A stretch of 64,000 bases of DNA from an uncultured Desulfomonile sp. (GTDB lineage: Bacteria; Desulfobacterota; Desulfomonilia; Desulfomonilales; Desulfomonilaceae), in the NCBI GenBank assembly GCA_903952205.1, contig CAJBEZ010000095.1:62001-126000 (forward strand), given 5' to 3'. Position numbers and translations under genes: made by a program. The notes beneath the pieces are model-generated. The model saw only the letters and a program-made list of their open reading frames with translations, did no database searches and was not told where the DNA came from. Position 1 is the stretch's first letter, and the number at the start of each line of letters is the position of its first letter. Positions 1 through 9,980 of this stretch are shown one piece after another.

Positions 1-774
1 AACGCCCTCATTTATGAAACCCCCCCTGAAGATTGGGACCACGTTAAATCAGGAAAACTATACTTCCGCCGCTTCGGTAACCTGGCGATACAGCACCTGG
101 AAGCGTGTGGTTATCCCCTTTGCAAAGGGGAAATAATGGCCTCGAACCCAAAATGGCGGAAACCTTATGTCGTTTGGAGGAATTACTTTGACAGATGGAT
201 GAGCGCGCCTGAACCTCAGGCCGTTCTCCACGCGACAATTTTCTTTGATTTCCGCGCAGGTCATGGTCATCAGCAACTCGCTGAGAAACTTAGAGACTAT
301 ATTGTGATTCAAGCTCCAAACCGTGGTTTATTCTTGATGCATCTCGCCCGGGATTGCATGTCCACCAAAATCCCTCTTTCTTTTTTCAGAAATCTCCTGG
401 TTGAGAAAGATGGGGAGCACAAGGACCGATTGGACATCAAGTCAAGAGGGCTGACGCCATTTGTGGATTTCGCAAGGATTATGGCTCTGAGACATGGTCT
501 GAAAGAAACCAATACGCTTTCCAGGTTCAGGATTCTAGGAGAAGCTGGACTGATACCAAGCGAAATATATACTGAAGCGTTGGAAGCTTATGAATTTCAA
601 ACACAGATTCGTTTGGTGCATCAACTGCGCTTGCTCGAGTCCGGACTTCAACCTGATAACTACGTTAATCCTGCGGAATTATCGGATTTAGAAAAACAAA
701 CCCTAAAGGAAGCTTTTGCGGTAATCGGCCGAATTCAGGGGTACATCAAAAATGAATTTAGAGTTCTCGAATAG
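1..774 (+). CDS. DUF294-type putative nucleotidyltransferase, C-terminal part (5' end outside window)
   Basis: The frame is open from the first base, so the gene begins upstream. About 257 residues are visible, starting NALIYE. They match the end of the DUF294 nucleotidyltransferase domain followed by the helical DUF294 C-terminal substrate-binding domain; CBS or cyclic-nucleotide-binding domains normally precede these. An internal ATG at 136 is not a credible start because the homologous reading (KLYFRRFGNLAIQHLEACGYPLC, positions 55-123) continues upstream of it. The DnaQ-like exonuclease starts 8 bp after the stop, so the two are probably co-transcribed. In other proteobacteria such pairs sit beside acetate symporter and acyl-CoA synthetase genes, as here; the biochemical role is not known. 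The family call is confident, the function is not. Confidence 0.8.
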   Translation, partial: NALIYETPPEDWDHVKSGKLYFRRFGNLAIQHLEACGYPLCKGEIMASNPKWRKPYVVWRNYFDRWMSAPEPQAVLHATIFFDFRAGHGHQQLAEKLRDYIVIQAPNRGLFLMHLARDCMSTKIPLSFFRNLLVEKDGEHKDRLDIKSRGLTPFVDFARIMALRHGLKETNTLSRFRILGEAGLIPSEIYTEALEAYEFQTQIRLVHQLRLLESGLQPDNYVNPAELSDLEKQTLKEAFAVIGRIQGYIKNEFRVLE

Positions 775-782
775 TTGGGGAC

Positions 783-1523
783 ATGAACCTCGGATTGAAA
801 CGTTTGTTCAAATCGCTTGGATTCTTGAAACACCCGTCTTTAAGAGAAAACAAGCGGTTCTTTTATGATCTTAATTGGAATAAACCATTAGAAGATTATG
901 ATTTTGTTGTCTTTGATACCGAACTGACGGGACTTGAACCTCGTAATGACGAAATTGTGTCAATCGGAGCGGTCCGGGTTCGGAATCTGCGTATAGCGGT
1001 TGGGCGGACATTTTTCTGCTACGCTAGACCTAATAAGCCGCTCCCTAAAGACAGCACATTGATCCATCGCATAACACCCGACCAGATTGTAGGAGCCCCG
1101 CCTCTCGAAGACATCCTTCCGGACTTTGTGAGTTTCCTGCATGGGGCTGTAATTGTGGGACATTTCGTGTCCATTGACATCAGTTTCCTGAATCGGGCCA
1201 CCAAGAGCTGCATGGGCGGGATAATTAAGAACCCCTTCGTTGATACCATGAAAATGGCCCAATATTACGAAGATCACAGACGTCGTCGGTACTACGAAGA
1301 CGCTGCGCAGAAACTGTCTTTCGGTCTGAATGACCTCTCAAAAAAATACGGTTTGCCGCTCTTCGAGAAGCACGACGCTCTCGAAGACGCTATGCAAACC
1401 GCATATCTTTTTCTGTTCCTTATGAAAAAATTCAAGAATCTGGGTATTTCAACCCTGAGAGATCTTTTTACAGGGCAGAAAAAAGCCGCGTTCTCTTCGG
1501 ATCAGGACTCTTATTCAGCATAG
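783..1523 (+). CDS. DnaQ-like 3'-5' exonuclease (DEDDh family)
   Basis: A 246-residue protein with the DEDDh exonuclease signature: Exo I FDTELTG near residue 44, Exo II around GHFVSIDISF near residue 125, and Exo III HDALEDA near residue 198. It resembles the DNA polymerase III epsilon domain but is a stand-alone protein with a short basic N-terminal extension. Bacterial relatives next to DUF294 nucleotidyltransferases and ActP have no settled substrate. The ATG follows the upstream stop by 8 bp. The 3' end overlaps the convergent prpE gene by 13 bp, and no terminator separates them. Confidence 0.85.
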   Translation: MNLGLKRLFKSLGFLKHPSLRENKRFFYDLNWNKPLEDYDFVVFDTELTGLEPRNDEIVSIGAVRVRNLRIAVGRTFFCYARPNKPLPKDSTLIHRITPDQIVGAPPLEDILPDFVSFLHGAVIVGHFVSIDISFLNRATKSCMGGIIKNPFVDTMKMAQYYEDHRRRRYYEDAAQKLSFGLNDLSKKYGLPLFEKHDALEDAMQTAYLFLFLMKKFKNLGISTLRDLFTGQKKAAFSSDQDSYSA

Positions 1524-3403
1524 CCGATAGTTTTTAGCGCGGAGCCTATTTCATCCAGTGTGACCGGGTCATCAATCGTCGACGGAACAGAATACTCCTC
1601 TTTGTCGGCAATCTTACGCATGGTCCCTCTCAGGACTTTTCCGGACCGGGTCTTTGGGAGCCGATTAACCACCACGGCTTTCTTGAACGAAGCAACCGCC
1701 CCGATGTCACTTCGAACCATTTGGATCACCTCGTTAACTATGTCATCCTTAGGCTTTGTAACTCCTGCCTTGAGCACAATAAATCCGACTGGAACTTGCC
1801 CCTTCAGGTTATCAGCCACACCGACCACGGCGCATTCCGCAACATCGGGATGTCTGGCAAGGACCTCTTCCATGCCTCCGGTGGACAGACGATGACCAGC
1901 GACGTTTATAACGTCATCAATGCGTCCCATTACAAAGACATAGCCATCTTCGTCCATGTACCCGCCGTCACCGGTCAGGTAATATCCAGGGAATGGGCTC
2001 ATGTAAGATTCGACAAATCGTTTGTCATCATTCCAGAGAGTCGGCAGATTTGCCGGCGGCAAAGGTAGTTTTACCGTGATTACACCATTTTGGTTTGGTC
2101 CAAGTTCCTGCGCCGTTGTGGGGTCAAGAATCTTGATATTGTATCCTGGCATGGGCATGGTCGCTGAACCGGGTTTGGTTGGGAAAAACTCAAGGCCCCG
2201 GAAATTCCCTGCAATGGCCCAAGCTGTCTCTGTTTGCCACCAGTGATCTATAACCGGCTTCTTCAAAAGATCGGTTCCCCAGAAATATGTATCCGGATCA
2301 AGTCGCTCGCCCGCCAGGAAAAGGGTTTCGAATTGGGAGAGATCGTATTTCTCAAGAAATAGACCTTTGGGGTCTTCTCTTTTGATAGCTCGAATAGCAG
2401 TAGGCGCGGTGAAAAGGGCCTTCACCTTATGTTCCGAGATTACCCTCCAGAATGCGCCCGGATCCGGGGTCCCGACAGGCTTGCCTTCGAAAAGGATAGT
2501 GGTCGCGCCGATGAACAGTGGCGCATAAACAATATATGAATGGCCCACTACCCAGCCGACATCTGAAGCGGCCCAGTAAACGTCACCCGGATTGATGTTG
2601 TAAATGTGCTTCATGCTCCACATCAGGGCTACAGCATGGCCGCCGTTATCTCGAACGACGCCCTTTGGTTTGCCTGTTGTGCCGGAGGTGTACAAAATGT
2701 ACAGAGGGTCCGTAGCCTCGACCGTCACACATTCCGCCGGTTTAGCGGCGGCTTCTATCTCTTCCCAGTCAAAATCTCGGCCGGCCTTCATCTCGGCTTT
2801 GGCCATGGGTCTCTGATAGATGACGCATTTAGTCGGCTTGTAGGAGGCTATTTCGATAGCTTCATCGAGCAAGGGTTTGTATGGAATTACCTTCTTGACT
2901 TCGATGCCACAGGACGCGGTCAAGATAACATCAGGCTTTGCGTCATCAATTCGGACCGCCAATTCTCGAGGCGCAAAACCACCGAAAACCACCGAATGGA
3001 CAGCGCCGATACGCGCGCATGCGAGCATTGATATGGCCGCTTCCGGAATCATCGGCATGTATACGAGGACGGTGTCTCCCTTTTTTACACCAAGATCTAC
3101 GAGCATACCCGCTGTTTGTGAAACTCGGTGCTGAAGTTCGCGATAGGTAAGCTTCCGGACGGTATCCGTAACCGGGCTGTCATAAATTATGGCGTCCTGA
3201 TCCCCCCTACCGCGTTCGACATGGCGATCCACAGCATTGTAACAAGTGTTGAGCTTTCCGCCCTGGAACCAACGATAGAACGGGGGATTGAAACTATCCA
3301 GAACCAAGTCCCATTTCTTGTTCCAGTCAATCGCCTCAGCCGCTTTTCCCCAGAATGTCTCCGGACTATCCAAGGATTCCCTGTAAGCTTCCGCATACGT
3401 CAT
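1511..3403 (-). CDS. prpE: Propionyl-CoA synthetase (AMP-forming)
   Basis: A 630-residue member of the acetyl/propionyl-CoA synthetase family, making propionyl-CoA (or a related short acyl-CoA) from acid, ATP and CoA. The N-terminus (MTYAEAY, then NPPFYRWF and GELNTCYNA-like segments) and the VRDNGGHAVAL stretch are typical of PrpE rather than Acs. Visible motifs are TSGTTGKPKG near residue 238, the WWQTE motif, GDGGYMDEDGY, and the C-terminal SGKVLRG lysine, which in this family is controlled by acetylation. The ATG at 3403 is preferred over an in-frame upstream codon at 3421 because GGGGG lies just before it. It lies near, but divergent from, the ActP operon, which could import its substrate. 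Confidence 0.9.
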   Translation of the reverse strand: MTYAEAYRESLDSPETFWGKAAEAIDWNKKWDLVLDSFNPPFYRWFQGGKLNTCYNAVDRHVERGRGDQDAIIYDSPVTDTVRKLTYRELQHRVSQTAGMLVDLGVKKGDTVLVYMPMIPEAAISMLACARIGAVHSVVFGGFAPRELAVRIDDAKPDVILTASCGIEVKKVIPYKPLLDEAIEIASYKPTKCVIYQRPMAKAEMKAGRDFDWEEIEAAAKPAECVTVEATDPLYILYTSGTTGKPKGVVRDNGGHAVALMWSMKHIYNINPGDVYWAASDVGWVVGHSYIVYAPLFIGATTILFEGKPVGTPDPGAFWRVISEHKVKALFTAPTAIRAIKREDPKGLFLEKYDLSQFETLFLAGERLDPDTYFWGTDLLKKPVIDHWWQTETAWAIAGNFRGLEFFPTKPGSATMPMPGYNIKILDPTTAQELGPNQNGVITVKLPLPPANLPTLWNDDKRFVESYMSPFPGYYLTGDGGYMDEDGYVFVMGRIDDVINVAGHRLSTGGMEEVLARHPDVAECAVVGVADNLKGQVPVGFIVLKAGVTKPKDDIVNEVIQMVRSDIGAVASFKKAVVVNRLPKTRSGKVLRGTMRKIADKEEYSVPSTIDDPVTLDEIGSALKTIGYAE

Positions 3404-4701
3404 AGTTACCCCCAGACGCAACTATAGATTATTACCCTTTCGGGTTTGTCCAAACCTCAGCGTTAATTCTAGTCATCCCCACAAAAGTGAATGGTTTCAA
3501 AACCAAGCGCAAATAGAAATCAAAAATGGGATTTCCTAATGCCGAATCAATTGGTGTATATAGACGCTGCCAAGCGCGTCACGTCGTTTTATGATGAGAT
3601 CTTTATGATTACGTTTTTTGTGCAATTAGCGCAAGTCTTTTTTGGAAGGCGGTTCAGTTGCTTTTTCACCGCGATAAATTGAAGATCAGGCATTAGTCGG
3701 CTTCAATTGAAAGATAAAGCCACCAGTAACACATTGAAACTACAGGCTAATTCTATGCAACTGATTTTTTGAGTTGACAGAAGACATAAAGTCACATTAA
3801 TCTTGTCAAGTCTGACACATCCGTAGTCGGTCTCAACATATAAATAGTGGTTTGACAACTTGGTACACAACGTTTGATACGGACTGGGCGATGCTCGGTG
3901 CTCGTATGTTCGAGTAAAGAGTTCTTATCGCGCAGTAATAATAAGGCAATTTCCCTGTTTTAGGCTTTAACCCTTTTTCAACCGCCGTGGCCAGGGAGTC
4001 GCTCAAGTGTCTCAACGAGCGTTTGTTGATCATTCCGCTAATCCTCTTACCCATGCATTAGAGCGTGGGCCGCATGATGTCTATCGTCAGCTTCTCGAAT
4101 TCTTGTCTATTTATGACTTCCGTCAAAACTACTGTCGATTCAATCAGCTTATCGTCGTGTCGAAATTCAGGAGACTTTTCTCAAAGACCCTAGCAGGGGT
4201 ATTCAGGGGGATACTGTCCAGATTAATATCGAAAATTCATGATGTCACATTTCAATTCCTTCCTTTTTTGTGTGTCCTTAGTTCATCAGTGTCAGTTATT
4301 TCAGATATGCGAATTCAGTGTTTTTCTTTGTGGTCAACGCTCTCCAAAGACGCTTTGAAGACAATTTGCTCTTTGACGCCATTCGGAAGAAATTTTCTTG
4401 AAAAACTAGGATTGATTCTTCTTGATAGAAATCACTTTTTGGTGTTGGTGAACGGGAGGTCACCGCCGTGACCGATGTGAAGCTTGGGCCCAACAGTAGA
4501 TTTTGTTTCATTAATTCTTCAGGACACAATTACTTAATTCAATTGGATCTTTATCATTAATAGCGTAGTGGCGTCTCCATTCTGGGGAATGGATTCATCG
4601 AGGGATGAAACTGACGCGCGGATGATTGGACGAATGCCTGGCTAAAAGAGAAGCGCAAGGTTTCTCTGCATTTTCATAGAGACAGGAAGGAGAATTGTAC
4701 C
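3404..4701. other. Long intergenic region, no convincing gene
   Basis: About 1.3 kb between divergent prpE and the DUF485/actP operon. The open frames inside (3491-3682, 4007-4471) have no ribosome site, no recognisable domain and implausible composition. I see sigma-70-like sequences at 3774-3803 and 3852-3880 and a weak sigma-54-like match at 3647-3662, but no terminator hairpin. It may hold regulatory DNA for the two flanking transcription units, or a decayed gene that I cannot recognise. Confidence 0.5.
3774..3803 (+). promoter_or_regulatory. Candidate sigma-70 promoter
   Basis: TTGACA at 3774-3779, an 18-bp spacer, and TAATCT at 3798-3803. It points toward the actP operon but lies about 900 bp upstream of it, so the transcript would have a long leader or be a separate RNA. 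Confidence 0.25.
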
Positions 4702-5016
4702 GTGGCTGAACAACAAACAGATTGGGCGGCAATCGCCAAAAACCCAAAGTTCGAGGAAATACACCACCGGAAAGCTGTCTTTCTTTTCGGTTGGTGGATT
4801 TTTTCCTGTGTTTACTACTTTCTATTGCCCATAGGCGCAGGATCAGCACAGGGACTGTATTCCGTGAAGATCATAGGCAATATTAACTTCGGCTATCTTT
4901 TTGCGCTTTCACAGTTTTTCGTGTCGTGGGCGATCGCTCTTTATTACGCCTGGTGGGCGAATAGCGTTTCAGACCGTTTAACCAGTGAACTCTTAGATGA
5001 ATTAAAATTACGGTAA
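4702..5016 (+). CDS. DUF485 small membrane protein, partner of the acetate symporter
   Basis: A 104-residue protein with two hydrophobic segments (about residues 24-45 and 60-85), of the DUF485 family that includes E. coli YjcH. Relatives are nearly always encoded directly upstream of actP. The GTG start at 4702 follows AAGGAG at a good distance. The start of actP is 14 bp downstream, so the two are one operon. Its role is probably accessory to the symporter in the inner membrane; no catalytic residues are expected. Confidence 0.85.
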   Translation: MAEQQTDWAAIAKNPKFEEIHHRKAVFLFGWWIFSCVYYFLLPIGAGSAQGLYSVKIIGNINFGYLFALSQFFVSWAIALYYAWWANSVSDRLTSELLDELKLR

Positions 5017-5030
5017 GGAGGAGAGGCGCA

Positions 5031-6944
5031 ATGAAGAAATTTTTTGTCATTATGATGGTCGCCCTCACTCTGGGCGTAGTAATAAACGCTGTATTACCGG
5101 TCGTAAGCTTCGCCGGCCCCGAAAACCAGATAGCGTCAGCGATTACCGCTCAGGCTCCTGCAAAAGTGGAGAGAGTTGAAGCTAACAGAGCCATTACGAT
5201 CACAATGTTTCTCATAATTGTCGGTATCACTCTGGGGATAGTGGTTTGGGCCGCAAAACGGACAAAAACAACTGCGGACTTCTACGCGGCCCGTGGAGCG
5301 ATCACCGGGACCCAAAATGGATGGGCCATCGCGGGCGACTACATGTCCGCCGCGTCATTCCTGGGAATTGCAGGTCTCATCTCACTCTACGGTTATGATG
5401 GGTTCATGTACTCCGTCGGTTGGCTTGTGGCGTACGTGACCGTCTTATTGATAGTGGCTGAGCCTTGCCGTAACGCGGGAAAGTTCACAATGGGCGACAT
5501 TTTGTCCTTCAGGACAAATCCCAAGCCGGTCAGAGCCGCTGCAGCGATTTCTACTGTGGCGGTTTCCACATTTTATCTCACGGCGCAAATGGTCGGCGCC
5601 GGAAAACTCATGGAATTGCTGCTCGGTATCCCATTCAGAATTGCAATTTCAGGCGTTGGCTGTTTGATGATTATTTACGTCGTTTTCGGCGGCATGATCG
5701 CTACCACCTGGGTTCAGATCATTAAAGCCGGTTTGTTGATGACAGGAGCGGGTGTGCTCTGCATACTGGTAGCGGCCAAAGCCGGTTTTAATCCGGTTCA
5801 ATTCTTCTCAGACGTAGCAACCAACACTAATATTCAGAGTTGGGTTCAGATCAATCTCCTGAAAGAAGCGATTCCAAAGGCCGGTTTTGACTATGGTCAG
5901 CGATTCCTTGAACCGGGCTTACTCTTGAAGGATGTGTGGGATCAAATTTCACTGGGTATGGCGCTCGTACTTGGAACAGCGGGAATGCCTCACATTCTTA
6001 TGAGATTCTTCACGGTCCCCACGGCGCAGGCTGCTCGAAAATCCGTCATCATCGCTATGTTCATCATTGGAACATTCTACATTTTGACGACTCTTCTGGG
6101 GTTCGGAGCCGCCATAAACGTGAGCCCGCAACTGATTTCCCGTGTGGACGCCGGCGGAAACATGGCCAACATGCTGCTCGCCCAGATGCTTGGAAACCAG
6201 GTCGCCCCACTTGCCGGGGACTTCTTGCTGGCGTTCCTGTGCGCGGTCGCGTTCGCGACGATTCTCGCTGTTGTTTCCGGTCTGGTCCTTGCGGCCTCTG
6301 CCGCCATTTCTCATGATATTTATGTGAACATAGTTAAAGGCGGGCACGCTGATCAGCACGAACAGGTCAGGGCAGCTCGAATCACATCCGTCGCCGTCGG
6401 CGCCACAGCTATCATTATAGCGATATTGGCCGAAGGTCAGAACGTAGCGCATCTCGTAGCGCTCGCTTTTGCGGTCGCTTCCTCCGGAAACCTCCCGGTT
6501 GTTATCCTTGCGCTTTTCTGGCGTAAGTTTAATACAGCCGGAACAATCGCTGGTCTCATGGTCGGCACCTTTGTCGCCATAGGGCTGGTGCTAGTTTCAC
6601 CGAACATGCAGTACCCCAAGATAATAGCGGCTGGACAGCAAAAAATCTCTGTGGCCTTGGAGCAGAAACAGGCTGGTGGCGCAACCTTGACTGACAAGGA
6701 AAAGGCGGAACTTGCCAAGGCAAAGATGCTTTATGAAAAGAACAAGGACGGCTCGTCCATGATGGGCTTGGATAAGCCTCTATTCCCGCTAAAGAACCCC
6801 GGCATAGTCTCAATCCCCGTCGGGTTCCTTGCGGCAGTTTTGTTCTCTTTAATGTTCAGGCGCAAGAAAGAAGAAGACGCGTTCGACGAACTCTATGTGC
6901 GTCAGAACACGGGTATTGGTGTGGCAAAGACCATAGCTCACTAG
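5031..6944 (+). CDS. actP: Cation/acetate symporter of the sodium:solute symporter family
   Basis: A 637-residue multi-pass membrane protein of the SSS family. It has an N-terminal hydrophobic signal-like segment, then GDYMSAASFLGIAG, a SSS hallmark, and the C-terminal FDELYVRQNTGIG, which closely follows the end of ActP proteins. Known members import acetate and other short carboxylates such as propionate with sodium. AAGGAGGAG precedes the ATG. With prpE nearby this suggests scavenging of short-chain fatty acids. A non-membrane insert at about residues 520-570, rich in Lys, Glu and Ala, is present in many ActP relatives. Confidence 0.9.
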   Translation: MKKFFVIMMVALTLGVVINAVLPVVSFAGPENQIASAITAQAPAKVERVEANRAITITMFLIIVGITLGIVVWAAKRTKTTADFYAARGAITGTQNGWAIAGDYMSAASFLGIAGLISLYGYDGFMYSVGWLVAYVTVLLIVAEPCRNAGKFTMGDILSFRTNPKPVRAAAAISTVAVSTFYLTAQMVGAGKLMELLLGIPFRIAISGVGCLMIIYVVFGGMIATTWVQIIKAGLLMTGAGVLCILVAAKAGFNPVQFFSDVATNTNIQSWVQINLLKEAIPKAGFDYGQRFLEPGLLLKDVWDQISLGMALVLGTAGMPHILMRFFTVPTAQAARKSVIIAMFIIGTFYILTTLLGFGAAINVSPQLISRVDAGGNMANMLLAQMLGNQVAPLAGDFLLAFLCAVAFATILAVVSGLVLAASAAISHDIYVNIVKGGHADQHEQVRAARITSVAVGATAIIIAILAEGQNVAHLVALAFAVASSGNLPVVILALFWRKFNTAGTIAGLMVGTFVAIGLVLVSPNMQYPKIIAAGQQKISVALEQKQAGGATLTDKEKAELAKAKMLYEKNKDGSSMMGLDKPLFPLKNPGIVSIPVGFLAAVLFSLMFRRKKEEDAFDELYVRQNTGIGVAKTIAH

Positions 6945-6962
6945 CGCCCAACAATTGAACGA

Positions 6963-6978
6963 CCGGCGGAGACGCCGG
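6963..6978. other. Small hairpin after actP
   Basis: A perfect 6-bp inverted repeat CCGGCG/CGCCGG closing a GAGA tetraloop, 18 bp after the actP stop. There is no T-run, so it is not itself a terminator. It may stabilise the mRNA 3' end. Confidence 0.4.
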
Positions 6979-7040
6979 CACGACTTTAAACATGGAAAGT
7001 TACTGCGGAGTTCCCGTAGCAACTGTTCCTCAAAGAAATA

Positions 7041-7076
7041 AAAACGAGGGATGTAAGACATTCCCTCGTTTTTTTC
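7041..7076. terminator. Rho-independent terminator, probably bidirectional
   Basis: AAACGAGGGA and TCCCTCGTTT pair around a 10-nt loop and are followed by a T-run to 7075. An A-run precedes it, so it can also work on the minus strand. It sits between the convergent actP and nifS genes. Confidence 0.85.
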
Positions 7077-7100
7077 GTGTCAGCAGGCTATCTGGAATTT

Positions 7101-8288
7101 CTATTGAACTATGCAGGCGGTATTGAAATTATCGACATTGAAGGGCGACATCGCCCTCAGAGTTTCTATAATTCGAGGCGTTTCTTCAATGACGAATTCA
7201 ATTTCATCTTCGGTGTTGTAACGTGAAAGAGAAAATCGTATTGAACCGTGAACCGCTGTAAAAGGAACACCCATTGCTCTCAAAACGTGAGACGGTTCCA
7301 GAGACCCTGAAGTGCAGGCTGATCCTGATGAAGCGCAAATGCCCTTGTCGTCGAGTCTCATGAGAATCGCCTCACCTTCCACAAATTCAAAACCAATGTT
7401 AAGGGTGTTGGGCAGTCTCGATTCTGGGCGTCCGTTAACCCTGGCCTGAGAGACCTTCTCCAGTAATCCCTGCTGTAGGCGATCCCGCATCTTTTTTACC
7501 CGGGTATTTTCTTCATTAAAGTTGTTCATGGCCAAGCGGGCGGCCTCTCCAAGTCCGACTATTCCAGGGACATTCTCTGTCCCCCCTCTCCTGTTGGACT
7601 CTTGATGACCACCAATCATGAATGGCGAAAAGCGCGTGCCTTTCTTGATGTACAACGCGCCGATCCCCTTTGGAGCATGCAGTTTATGCCCTGATAACGA
7701 CAGGAAATTGATATTGGTTTTGCTGAGATTTATCGGGATCTTGCCAACCGCTTGGACCGCGTCCGTATGCATTAGCGCCCCATGGCCCGCAGCTATTTCT
7801 GCAATCTCGACCACTGGAAAGATAACACCTGTCTCGTTGTTGGCCCACATTGCCGAAACTATAGCGGTTTTGTCATTTATTGCGCGTTTGACGTCCTCCA
7901 TATCAATCATGCCCGACTTATCGACTGAAATCCACTTCACTGTATATCCTTTGAAGCGCGCAAGATGCTTGCAAAGGTTCAAGACTGCAGGGTGCTCGAC
8001 GCGAGTGGTAACTATTTCACGACGTTCAGGTAAGGTGTTGAGCGCGCTCAGAATCGCTGTCGAATCAGACTCCGTGCCACCTGATGTAAATACTATCTCA
8101 TGAGGAGAGGCGCCCAGCAGTTCAGCCATGTTGGCTCGAGCGTTCGCGATCTCCCGGGCCACACTTCCTCCAAAGAAGTGCATACTAGAAGGGTTTCCAT
8201 AACGCTCCGTGAAAAAGGGCTTTATGGCCTCAATGACCTCATCCGCGACACGGGTTGTCGCGTTATTATCAAGGTAAATTGTTTTCAT
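7101..8288 (-). CDS. nifS: Cysteine desulfurase, NifS type
   Basis: A 395-residue PLP enzyme that removes sulfur from L-cysteine for Fe-S cluster assembly. It opens with the family start [12 protein letters not shown]. The PLP lysine is in [10 protein letters not shown] near residue 203, and the catalytic cysteine in SSGSACTSG near residue 319, with the class I loop spacing. The start overlaps the nifU stop by 4 bp (ATGA), implying translational coupling. No nitrogenase genes are in the window, so a general Fe-S role, as in anaerobes that lack Isc, is more likely than a nitrogenase-specific one. Confidence 0.93.
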   Translation of the reverse strand: MKTIYLDNNATTRVADEVIEAIKPFFTERYGNPSSMHFFGGSVAREIANARANMAELLGASPHEIVFTSGGTESDSTAILSALNTLPERREIVTTRVEHPAVLNLCKHLARFKGYTVKWISVDKSGMIDMEDVKRAINDKTAIVSAMWANNETGVIFPVVEIAEIAAGHGALMHTDAVQAVGKIPINLSKTNINFLSLSGHKLHAPKGIGALYIKKGTRFSPFMIGGHQESNRRGGTENVPGIVGLGEAARLAMNNFNEENTRVKKMRDRLQQGLLEKVSQARVNGRPESRLPNTLNIGFEFVEGEAILMRLDDKGICASSGSACTSGSLEPSHVLRAMGVPFTAVHGSIRFSLSRYNTEDEIEFVIEETPRIIETLRAMSPFNVDNFNTACIVQ

Positions 8289-9133
8289 AGCGGCGCCTCT
8301 TGCACAATAAGGTCCGGATGAACGAGTTCACGGAGTTTATTTTCGATCCCGGCTTTGGTAAGCGCTGAACTGGGACAGGATGAACAAAGCCCGCGTAATG
8401 CTATCTTTACAATGTCGCCATCAAGGTCAATGAGTTCAACATCTCCGCCATCTTGCTGCAAACTTGGTTTGATTTCCTTTTCTAAGACTTCTTGAATCCT
8501 GCCAATTTTCTGGATGTTGGTCATAGCCTTACGGGGCTTGGAGACCTCGTTTTTCGCAGCTTTGGTCTCGGCCTTGACATCCGCTATGATATCTTCGATC
8601 TTTTCATGACACAGACCACAGCCTCCACCGGCTTTGGTATAGTCAGTCACTTCCTGAATGGTGGACAGATTATTTTCGCGGACTGCGCGTCGAATCTGTT
8701 CGTCAGACACCCCGAAACATTCGCAGACCAATTCGCCTTCGATTTGTTCACGAGGAGCCTCTTCGCCTTTGTAACAAGCGACCGCAGCATGGAATGCGTC
8801 GCGTCCCATGACGGAACAGTGCATTTTTTCTTTAGGAAGGCCCCCGAGGTAGTCCGCTATGTCCTGATTCGTTATTTTGAGGGCTTCCTCGACCGTCTTA
8901 CCTTTGATCATTTCAGTAAGTGCGCTACTGGATGCTATAGCGCTGCCACAGCCGAATGTTTGAAAGCTTGCGTCCAGAATTTTCTCCGTTTCCGGATCAA
9001 TTTTCAAGAAAAGCTTCAGAGCGTCGCCACAAGCCAGGGAACCAACCTCCCCCACAGCGTTGGCCCCTTCCAGGGTCCCAACGTTTCTTGGCTGAAAAAA
9101 ATGGTCTCTAACTTTTTCTGAGTATTCCCACAT
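8285..9133 (-). CDS. nifU: Fe-S cluster scaffold NifU (three-domain form)
   Basis: A 282-residue modular NifU. The N-terminal IscU-like domain has Cys35 (LACGDA), the Cys in FGCGSA near 61 and the Cys in MHCSVM near 105. The central BFD-like [2Fe-2S] domain carries CECFG and CGLC at about residues 137-175. The C-terminal NifU domain has the CSSC cluster site near 252. It works with NifS on the same transcript. GGGGGAT lies before the ATG. All cluster ligands expected for a full-length NifU are present. Confidence 0.93.
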   Translation of the reverse strand: MWEYSEKVRDHFFQPRNVGTLEGANAVGEVGSLACGDALKLFLKIDPETEKILDASFQTFGCGSAIASSSALTEMIKGKTVEEALKITNQDIADYLGGLPKEKMHCSVMGRDAFHAAVACYKGEEAPREQIEGELVCECFGVSDEQIRRAVRENNLSTIQEVTDYTKAGGGCGLCHEKIEDIIADVKAETKAAKNEVSKPRKAMTNIQKIGRIQEVLEKEIKPSLQQDGGDVELIDLDGDIVKIALRGLCSSCPSSALTKAGIENKLRELVHPDLIVQEAPL

Positions 9134-9171
9134 GCAAATCCCCCTGTTTAATAATTTAGTATTTATAGATC

Positions 9172-9507
9172 TTATTTTTTATTTTTCTTGTCACATAAGC
9201 AACCCAACCCTTTGAATTCAAACTTCTTCGCGACCACGTTCTCCTGCAACTGGATCAGGTTGAGTTTCTGGTCTTTGTCGATACACTGAAAACAAATTAT
9301 TTTTCCATTCGGGGAATCACAAGAGTTAAATATATCGACTCCAAACGAATCTCGAATTGTTTCGGCAGTCTTCGCATCCGGATGTTTGAGTATTTCAGTT
9401 ATTTTTGTAGCCGCTTCATCGCAATTTGTGGCCATCTCCAGTAATTGGGCTTTGACGGATGTGCTGAGGATAAAAAGTACAGCGAATATCAATAGCGTCT
9501 TCTTCAT
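9172..9507 (-). CDS. Small exported cysteine-containing protein
   Basis: A 111-residue protein with a clear signal peptide ([21 protein letters not shown]). The mature part has about seven cysteines, including CFQC and CLC, which could form disulfides or bind a metal. I do not recognise the family. It ends 38 bp before nifU on the same strand and is probably co-transcribed with it, although it should act in the periplasm. AGGAACC lies upstream of the ATG. Confidence 0.6.
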   Translation of the reverse strand: MKKTLLIFAVLFILSTSVKAQLLEMATNCDEAATKITEILKHPDAKTAETIRDSFGVDIFNSCDSPNGKIICFQCIDKDQKLNLIQLQENVVAKKFEFKGLGCLCDKKNKK

Positions 9508-9584
9508 CAGGTTCCTCCGATTAACTTTGAATTAGGTTAGTATCTTATAAAGATTTACAATTTCATGAGGATGACGATCGATCA

Positions 9585-9980
9585 TTAGCGCTTCTTTTTT
9601 TCTTCTTCGGCGCCGCGGTCCCCTAGAGGTGGCCCTGGAGCTTTCTCTGGCCGGGCAAATTCCGGCTTAAGATCGGGCCTGCCAACTGGAGTAGGGCCTT
9701 CCCTTTTAATCTGTTTTTTTTCTTTCTTAGGAACTGAACGCAAAACTTTAGGGTTTTTGTGAGGAACCAATTCATGTTTGACATCTAAAGGTTTGGCTTC
9801 ACTCTTTTTACTGGCGCTCGAAGACAATTTAGGACTCGGTGGGGTTTCGCTCCGGCTTCCAACGAATGGTGTAGATGGCACTGAGCTTGTAGGAAAATCC
9901 TGAGATCTTACCGAGCCAGGCAAAGACCATATTAGAACTACGATGGCGACAGATAACAGCCTCGTATTTCGTTCGTACAT
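9585..9980 (-). CDS. Exported proline/lysine-rich protein
   Basis: About 131 residues from the ATG at 9980, chosen because AAGGA lies 8 bases upstream; in-frame ATGs at 9995 and 10016 are alternatives. MYERNTRLLSVAIVVLIW looks like a signal peptide ending near VRSQ. The rest is low-complexity, rich in Pro, Lys, Ser and Glu, and ends in EEEKKKR, so it is probably disordered. No known family. Confidence 0.5.
   Translation of the reverse strand: MYERNTRLLSVAIVVLIWSLPGSVRSQDFPTSSVPSTPFVGSRSETPPSPKLSSSASKKSEAKPLDVKHELVPHKNPKVLRSVPKKEKKQIKREGPTPVGRPDLKPEFARPEKAPGPPLGDRGAEEEKKKR

Noticed and set aside
4007-4471. 154-codon open frame in the 3.4-4.7 kb gap
   Set aside because: No ribosome site, no domain, and composition unlike a real protein; probably chance.
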